Origin: Xestospongia bergquistia
Lineage: Eukaryota > Porifera > Demospongiae > Haplosclerida > Petrosiidae
DNA: 64,000 nt
Assembly (NCBI GenBank): GCA_963965975.1
Contig: OZ014416.1
Location: 4,588,001 to 4,652,000, forward strand
Direction: 5' to 3'
Part shown: in pieces, positions 57,401-64,000 of the stretch
Position numbering within the stretch: the first letter of the stretch is position 1
Layout of the letters: each line of letters starts with the position of its first letter
Program-made: the position numbers and the translations under genes
The notes under the pieces: generated by a model
What the model was told of the DNA's origin: nothing
Seen by the model: the letters and a program-made list of their open reading frames with translations, nothing else
Databases searched by the model: none

Positions 57401-60400
57401 GTAAGTTTGATATATTGTAATGTAAATTTTGAGTTTATTGAATGCAATTTGTTCTTATATATTGTTTTTGGTTACCACATTTACGGTAGTGTTATTACTG
57501 ATTATCTAAATGTGTGTCCTTTACGATATAATTGTATGTAAGTTTGATATATTTTATTGTAAATTCTGAGTGTTTTGAATGCAATTTTGTCATTTTGTAT
57601 TGTTTTTGGTTACCATATTTATGGTCAGTTGTTACTGATTATCTAAATATGTGTCCTTTATGATATAATAGACTTTAAGTGTGATATATATGTTATTGAT
57701 TCTGAGTGTTTTGAATGCAATTTTGTCATTTTATATTGTTTTTGGTTACCACATTTATGGTCCAGTTATTACAGATTATCTAAATGTGTGTCCTTTACAA
57801 TGTAATAGTCTGTAAGTGTGATATATTGTAATGTAAATTTTGTGTTTATTGAATGCAAATTTGTCATTTTATATTGTTTTTGGTTACCACATTTATGACA
57901 GTTTTATTACTGATTATCTAAGCGTGTGTCGTTTACGATATAATAGTCTGTAAGTGTGATATATTGTAATGTAAATTCTGAGTGTATTGAATGCAATTTT
58001 GTCATTTTATATTGTTTTTGGTTACCACATTTATGGCCCTGTTATTACTGATTATCTAAATGTGTGTCCTTTACGATATAATAGACTGTAAGTGTGATAT
58101 ATTGTAATGTAACTTCTGAGTGTATTGAATGCAATTTTGTCATTTTAAATGGTTTTTGGTTACCACATTTATGGCCCTGTTATTACTGATTATCTAAATG
58201 TGTCGTCCTTTACGATATAATAGTCTGTAAGTGTGATATATTGTAATGTAAATTCTGAGTGTATTGAATGCAATTTTGTCATTTTATATTGTTTTTGGTT
58301 GCCATATTTATGGCCCTGTTATTACTGATTATCTAATGTGTCCTTTACGATATAATGGACTGTAAGTGTGATATATTTTATAATGTCATTTCTAAGTGTT
58401 TTGAATGCAATTTTGTCATTTTTATATTGTTTTTTCGGTTACCACATTTATGGCCCTGTTATTACTGATTATCTAAATGTATGTCCTTTACAATATAATA
58501 GTCTGTAAGTATGATATATTGTAATATAAATTTTAAGTTTATTGAATGTAATTTTATCATTTTAATCACTTTCTTCCTTTTGTTTCCACATTTATAATGC
58601 TGTCATTACTTGTGATCTTAATGTGTGTCCTTTACAATATACTTGTCTAAGTGTGATATATTGTAATGTCTAATTGTAATGTATTGTAGTGTTTTGAATG
58701 CAATTTTGTCATTTTATATTGTTTTTTGGTTACCACATTTATGGCCCTGTTATTACTGATTATCTAAATGTGTGTCCTTTACGATATAATAGACTGTAAG
58801 TGTGATATATTGTAATGTAACTTCTGAGTGTATTGAATACAATTTTGAAATTTTAAATGGTTTTTGGTTACCACATTAATGGCCCTCTTATTACTGATTA
58901 TCTAAATGTTTGTCCTTTACAATGTAATAGTCTGTAAGTGTGATATAATTATTGTAATGTAAATTTTGTGTTTATTGAATGCAATTTTGTCATTTTATAT
59001 TGTTTTTGGTTACCACATTTATGACAGTTTTATTACTGCTTATCTAAGTGTGTGTCCTTTCCGATATAATAGTCTGTAAGTGTGATATATTGTAATGTAA
59101 ATTCTGAGTGTTTTGAATGCAATTTTGTCATTTTATATTGTTTTTGGTTACCACATTTATGGTCCAGTTATTACAGATTATCTAAATGTTTGTCCTTTAC
59201 AATGTAATAGTCTGTAAGTGTGATATATTGTATTATAAATTTTGAGTTTATTGAATGCAATTTTGTCATTTCATTTTTTTTTGGTTAAACATTTATGGCC
59301 CTGTTATTACTAATTATCTAAATGTTTGTCCTTTAAAATGTAATAGTCTGTAAGTGTGATATATTGTAATGTAAATTCTGAGTGTTTTGAATGCAATTTT
59401 GTCATTTTATATTGTTTTTGGTTACCACATATATGGTCCAGTTATTACAGATTATCTAAATGTTTGTCCTTTACAATATAATAGTCTGTAAGTATGATAT
59501 ATTGTAATATAAATTTTAAGTTTTTTGAATGTAATTTTATCATTTTAATCACTTTCTTCCTTTTGTTTCCACATTTATAATGCTGTCATTACTTGTGATC
59601 TTAATGTGTGTCCTTTACAATATACTTGTCTAAGTGTGATATATTGTAATGTCATTTCTGAGTGTTTTGAATGCAATTTTGTCATTTTATATTGTTTTTT
59701 GGTTACCACATTTATGGCCCTGTTATTACTGATTATCTATATTGTTTTTGGTTACCACATTTACAGCCCTGTTATTACTGATTATATAAATATGTCTCCT
59801 TTACAATATAATAGTCTGTAAGTGTGATTTATTATAATGTAAATATCTGTCTATTAATATATTATAGTATGGAAGTGTGATATATTGTAATGTAAATTCT
59901 GAGTGTATTGAATGCAATTTTTAAATTTAATATTGTTTTTTGTTACCACATTTATGGCCCTGTTTTTACTGATTATCTAAATATGTGTCTTTTACGATAT
60001 AATAGACTTTAAGTGTGATATATTTTATTGATTCTGAGTGTTTTGAATGCAATTTTGTCATCTAATATTGTTTTTGGTTACCACATTTATGGTCCAGTTA
60101 TTACTGATTATCTAAGTGTGTGTCCTTTACGATATAATAGTCCGTAAGTGTGATATATTGTATTGTAAATTCTGAGTGTTTTGAATGCAATTTTGTCATT
60201 TTATATTGTTTTTGGTTACCACATTTATGGCCCTGTTATTACTGATTATCTAAATGTGTGTCCTTTATGATATAATAGACTGTAAGTGTGATATATTGTA
60301 ATGTAACTTCTGAGTGTATTGAATGCAATTTTGTCATTTTAAATAGCTTTTGATTACCACATTAATGGCCCTCTTATTACTGATTATCTAAGTGTGTGTC

Positions 60401-62355
60401 ATTTACGATATAATAGTCTGTAAGTGTGATATATTGTAATGTAATTGTCGAGTTTATTGAATGTAATTTTATCATTTTAATCACTTTCTTCCTTATGTTT
60501 CCACATTTATGATGCTGTCATTACTTGTCATCTGAATATGTGTCCTTTACAATATACTAGTCTAAGTGTGATATATTGTAATGTAAATTTTGAGTGATTT
60601 GAATACAGTTTTGTCATTTTATATTGTTTTTGGTTACCACATTTATGGCCCTGTTATTACTGATTATCTAAATGTGTGTCCTTCACAATATAATTGTCTG
60701 TAAGTTTGTTATATTGTAATGTCAATTTTTAGTGTATTGAATGCAATTTTGTCATTTTATATTGCTTTTGGTAACCACATATATGGCCCTGTTATTACTG
60801 ATTATCTAAATATGTCTCCTTTACGATATAATTGTATGTAAGTTTGATATGTTATAATGTAAAATTTGGATTTATTGAATGCAATTCGTCCTTTTATATT
60901 TTTTTGGTTACCACATTTACAGCCCTGTTATTACTGATTATCTAAATGTGTGTCCTTTACAATATAATAATCTGTAAGTGTGACATATTGTAATGTAAAT
61001 ATTATAATAGTCTGTAACTGTGATATATTGTAATGTAAATTCTGAGTGTATGGAATGCAATTTTGTAATTTTACATTGTTTTTGGTTACCACATTTATGG
61101 CCGTCTTATTACTGATTGTCTAAGTGTGTGTCCTTTACGACATAGTAGTCTGTAAGTGTAATATATTGTAATTTAAATTTTGAGTTTATTGAATGTAATT
61201 TTGTCATTTTAATCACTTTCTTCCTTTATTTCCACATTTATGATGCTGTCATTACTTGTCATCTGAGCGTTTGTTCTTTACAATATACTAGTCTAAGTGT
61301 GATATTTTGTAATGAAAATTCTGAGTGTTTTGAATGCAATTTTGTCATTTTATATTGTTTTTTGTAACCACATTTATGGCCCTGTTATTACTGATTATCT
61401 AAATGTGTGTCCTTTACAATATAATGGTCTTTAAGTTGTGATATATTTTAATGTAAATTCTGAATGTTTTGAATGCAATTTTGTCATTTTATATTGTTTT
61501 TGGTTACCACATTTATGGTCCAGTTATTTCTGATTATCTAAATGTTAGTCCTTTATAATATAATAGTCTGTAAGTGTGATATATTGTAATGTAAATTTTG
61601 AGTTTATTGAATGTAATTTTGTCATTTTAAATTGTTTTTGGTTACCATATTTATGGCGCTCTTATTTCTGAAATTCTAAATGTGTGTCCTTTACGATATA
61701 ATTGTATGTAAGTTTGATATATTGTAATGTAAATTTTGAGTTTATTGAATGTAATTTGTCCTTTTATATTGTTTTTGGTTACCACATTTATGACAGTTTT
61801 ATTACTGCTTATCTAAGTGTGTGTCCTTTCCGATATAATAGTCTGTAAGTGTGATATATTGTAATGTAAATTCTGAGTGTTTTGAATGCAATTTTGTCAT
61901 TTTATATAGTTTTTGGTTACCATATTTTTTTGGCAGTCTTATTACTGATTATTGAAGTGTGTGTCCTTTACGATATAATAGTCTGTAAGTGTGATATATT
62001 GTAATGTTAATTCTGACTGTTTTGAATTCAGTTTTGTCATTTTATATTGTTTTTGGTAACGACATTTATGGCCCTGTTATTACTGATTATCTAACTGTGT
62101 GTCCTTTACGATATAATAGTCTGTAAGTGTGATATATTTCATTGTAAATTTCGAGTGTTTTGAATGCAATTTTGTTATTTTGTATTGTTTTTGGTTACCA
62201 CATTTATGGTCCAGTTGTTACTGATTATCTAAATGTTTGTCCTTTAAAATATAATAGTCTGTAAGTGTGATATATTGTAATGTAAATTTTGAGTTTATTG
62301 AATGTAATTTTGTCATTTTATATAATTTTTGGTTACCATATTTTTTTGGCAGTCT
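54476..62355. repeat. ~138-bp satellite array, about 57 copies, two monomer classes
   Basis: The monomer runs TAGTCTGTAAGTGTGATATA, TTGTAATGTAAATTCTGAGT, a GAATGCAATTTTGTCATTTT block, TTGTTTTTGGTTACCACATT, TATGGCCCTGTTATTACTGA and TTATCTAAATGTGTGTCC. I counted 138 bp. A second class replaces the TTGTTTTTGGTTACC block by AATCACTTTCTTCC plus TTTCCACATTTATGATGCTG and has a shortened CTAGTCTAAGTGTG start; it begins near 55236, 56200, 56480, 57038, 58558, 59544, 60478 and 61212. All predicted ORFs inside (for example 59606-59821) are by-products. The array ends with TTGGTTACCATATTTTTTTG just before 62355. Confidence 0.93.
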
Positions 62356-63727
62356 TATTTCTTTATCATTGACAATAATATATAACAGTTACAAACAGAG
62401 TATAATGACTGAAAGATAATGTTATTTTAATTAGTCATACTTCTATTGACTGCTAGTGTTGTCATTTGTTTTAATAAGAGGAAGTATCTTGTTTTCATGA
62501 CTAGTTTGTTTTAATTACCTGAAATACTACATATGAACAGATGGTCCTAGGATTGTTTAGGGTCATGTGTCAATTAATGTGAATGTCAATTTTACATAAT
62601 TGCTTTTGTGTTTTTGAGAACAACCATCATGTAGTCAACAGCATTTTCTATTTAGATATGACACAATGTTCTTTTCTTTTTCTTATAATTATTTTTTTTT
62701 GAACCATGATAACTATAAAACTAGAACATTTGTAATGATTAATTTTATACAAATATGATTATGCTTTTACATAAGCAATATCTATTTTAACTTTGACTAC
62801 TTTGACAGTAAAAGTAGCACTTTAAAAAGCTTGGAAATAGCCTCTATAGAACATTTAATAATGACAATTCTTATACAATAATTTTTGCTGGAGTTTGCTA
62901 TAACTTCCTGTAAGGTTATAAAATTGTTGTGGCACTAGATATATCAGGCATGGAAAGGTTCAATGGATGGTGATTTAAATTAATATTCATTATAAACTAG
63001 GTGGCAATAATATGAAAAATACTGAATATCATAACTTGCAAAGCAAGCTACATAGTAAGAGTCAAGGATTAAGACCAAAATATTGTGCAGGATGTAAATA
63101 ACATTGATGAAAGACATTAGTGGCTAAGCATTACGTTTTGAAAGGCATTTAAATTGCCACAAACATGAGGTAATTGACATGAACTGACAAATATATTAAT
63201 AGGTGTCAGTTAACTGAATAAAAATTACCACAGGTATAAGTTCAATAATAACGTGATGTATAGATACAAAATTTGTATCAAATGATCACTCATAGTATCT
63301 GTGGATTTAAGACTATGAATCATATAAACAAAATCAGCTATATCTCAGTGTATTTATAAGGTATTGATAATGATTTAAACTTGTTACCATAAATATATGC
63401 CTTGATCTTATAGAGCACTGTTTCTTTGCCTTAGCATAGGTAGATACAAAGTCTCACACAACAGAGTAAAATTTATATTGAAAAGAGGTAAGCATAAAGG
63501 AAAGAGAAGGAAAGCCAAAAATTTAGGGAATACCTAGTAAGAGAGAGTCTAAGTACTATCCACCAGTTTACATATGAGTAGTTACAGAAGAGTTTGTTAA
63601 CATTAGAACTGTCATTGTTGATGTTAACACCATACTGGTATTTTTACATTTGATGGTAACAAAGATGTAAAGCATAATATCACTTAAATTCACATTGAAC
63701 AATACCTTGAAACTAAGTTCATGAAGA
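62356..63727. other. AT-rich sequence right of the satellite
   Basis: No ORF, repeat or domain recognised over about 1.4 kb. Confidence 0.5.
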
Positions 63728-64000
63728 AGTTTTCATATGTAACAATGGTTCAAGTTTGTATTGCTTGTAAGAAGCACCTGCCAACTATAAATGTGTAGCA
63801 AAAGTGTATCTTGGCATTTCAGAAAAGCATTACAATTATGTTTCAATCCTCTTCTTTGTAGCAGCAGCAGGTTCTACAATAGACTGAATTATATTTAATA
63901 CAAGAATGACTCTAATATTGTGAACTTTAACAGAGATGCCACTATGTTGGGTTAATTAATTATTAATATTAATTCAATGCCTAGTCTTCAGTGCCATCTC
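63728..64000 (+). repeat. inverted copy of the repeat at 32828-33092
   Basis: Shared blocks include TTCATATGTAACAATGG/TTCATATGTAACAATAG, TGTATCTTGGCATTTCAGAA and CCTAGTCTTCAGTGCCATCT, read against the reverse complement of the other copy. The window edge truncates it. On this strand it corresponds to the coding direction of the unknown protein relic. Confidence 0.7.

Noticed and set aside
59606-59821. 71-codon hydrophobic ORF
   Set aside because: It lies wholly inside satellite monomers and repeats with them.
54476-62355. Regular repeats resembling a CRISPR array
   Set aside because: There are no unique spacers; the whole 138-bp unit is repeated and the DNA is eukaryotic. It is a satellite.

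Overview
The window is intron-rich, AT-rich eukaryotic DNA crowded with transposons. The organism is probably an early-branching animal, most likely a sponge. The evidence is a multi-exon ankyrin-Roc-COR-Death gene, a class known to be expanded in sponges and cnidarians, together with Penelope-like, Ty3/gypsy, hAT, pogo/Tigger and endonuclease-bearing non-LTR elements, MITEs and a long satellite. I cannot name the species from sequence alone.

Region 1 (1-45101, + strand) is best read as one very long gene whose 5' end lies left of the window. It opens with seven tandem 99-nt ankyrin exons (42-1391). Eight more ankyrin exons of 96-102 nt follow (8248, 9885, 12318, 14137, 17971, 20876, 22664, 34679), scattered through introns that are themselves tandem duplicates. 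A 2076-nt exon (38944-41019) then carries the last ankyrin sequence plus a Roc GTPase and COR-like region. Small linker exons and three death-fold exons (41832, 43053, 44668) finish the gene, with a possible tiny terminal exon at 45081. I translated every junction and the reading frame is continuous. All ankyrin exons are phase 0 at both ends, so units can be gained, lost or skipped without breaking frame. The domain order recalls DAPK-type ROCO proteins; no kinase is visible here.

The introns are graveyards. They hold a decayed Ty3/gypsy element with a nested hAT fragment (1537-6330), a Penelope-like element (14640-16970) and a fragment of another (21511-21645), three MITEs (10295, 18994, 23433), two related pogo-like transposase relics (24895-26470 and 36540-38515), a hAT C-terminal relic (29080-29720), and an inverted three-unit copy of the ankyrin array (30121-30778) on the minus strand. 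Microsatellites of different motifs sit at the same place in successive duplicated introns.

Region 2 (45102-53224) is mostly minus strand. It has a relic of a second COR domain, a Tigger fragment, then a pogo/Tigger-type transposase pseudogene with a separate exon system: a tandem run of 66-nt phase-1 exons encoding a Ser/Thr/Gln-rich 22-residue repeat, leading to a PHD finger exon. Next to it is a nearly intact, GC-richer retroelement (50337-53224) with a YADD reverse transcriptase and a likely restriction-like endonuclease.

Region 3 (54476-62355) is about 7.9 kb of a ~138-bp satellite with two monomer classes. The right edge (63728-64000) is an inverted copy of a repeat also present at 32828-33092.
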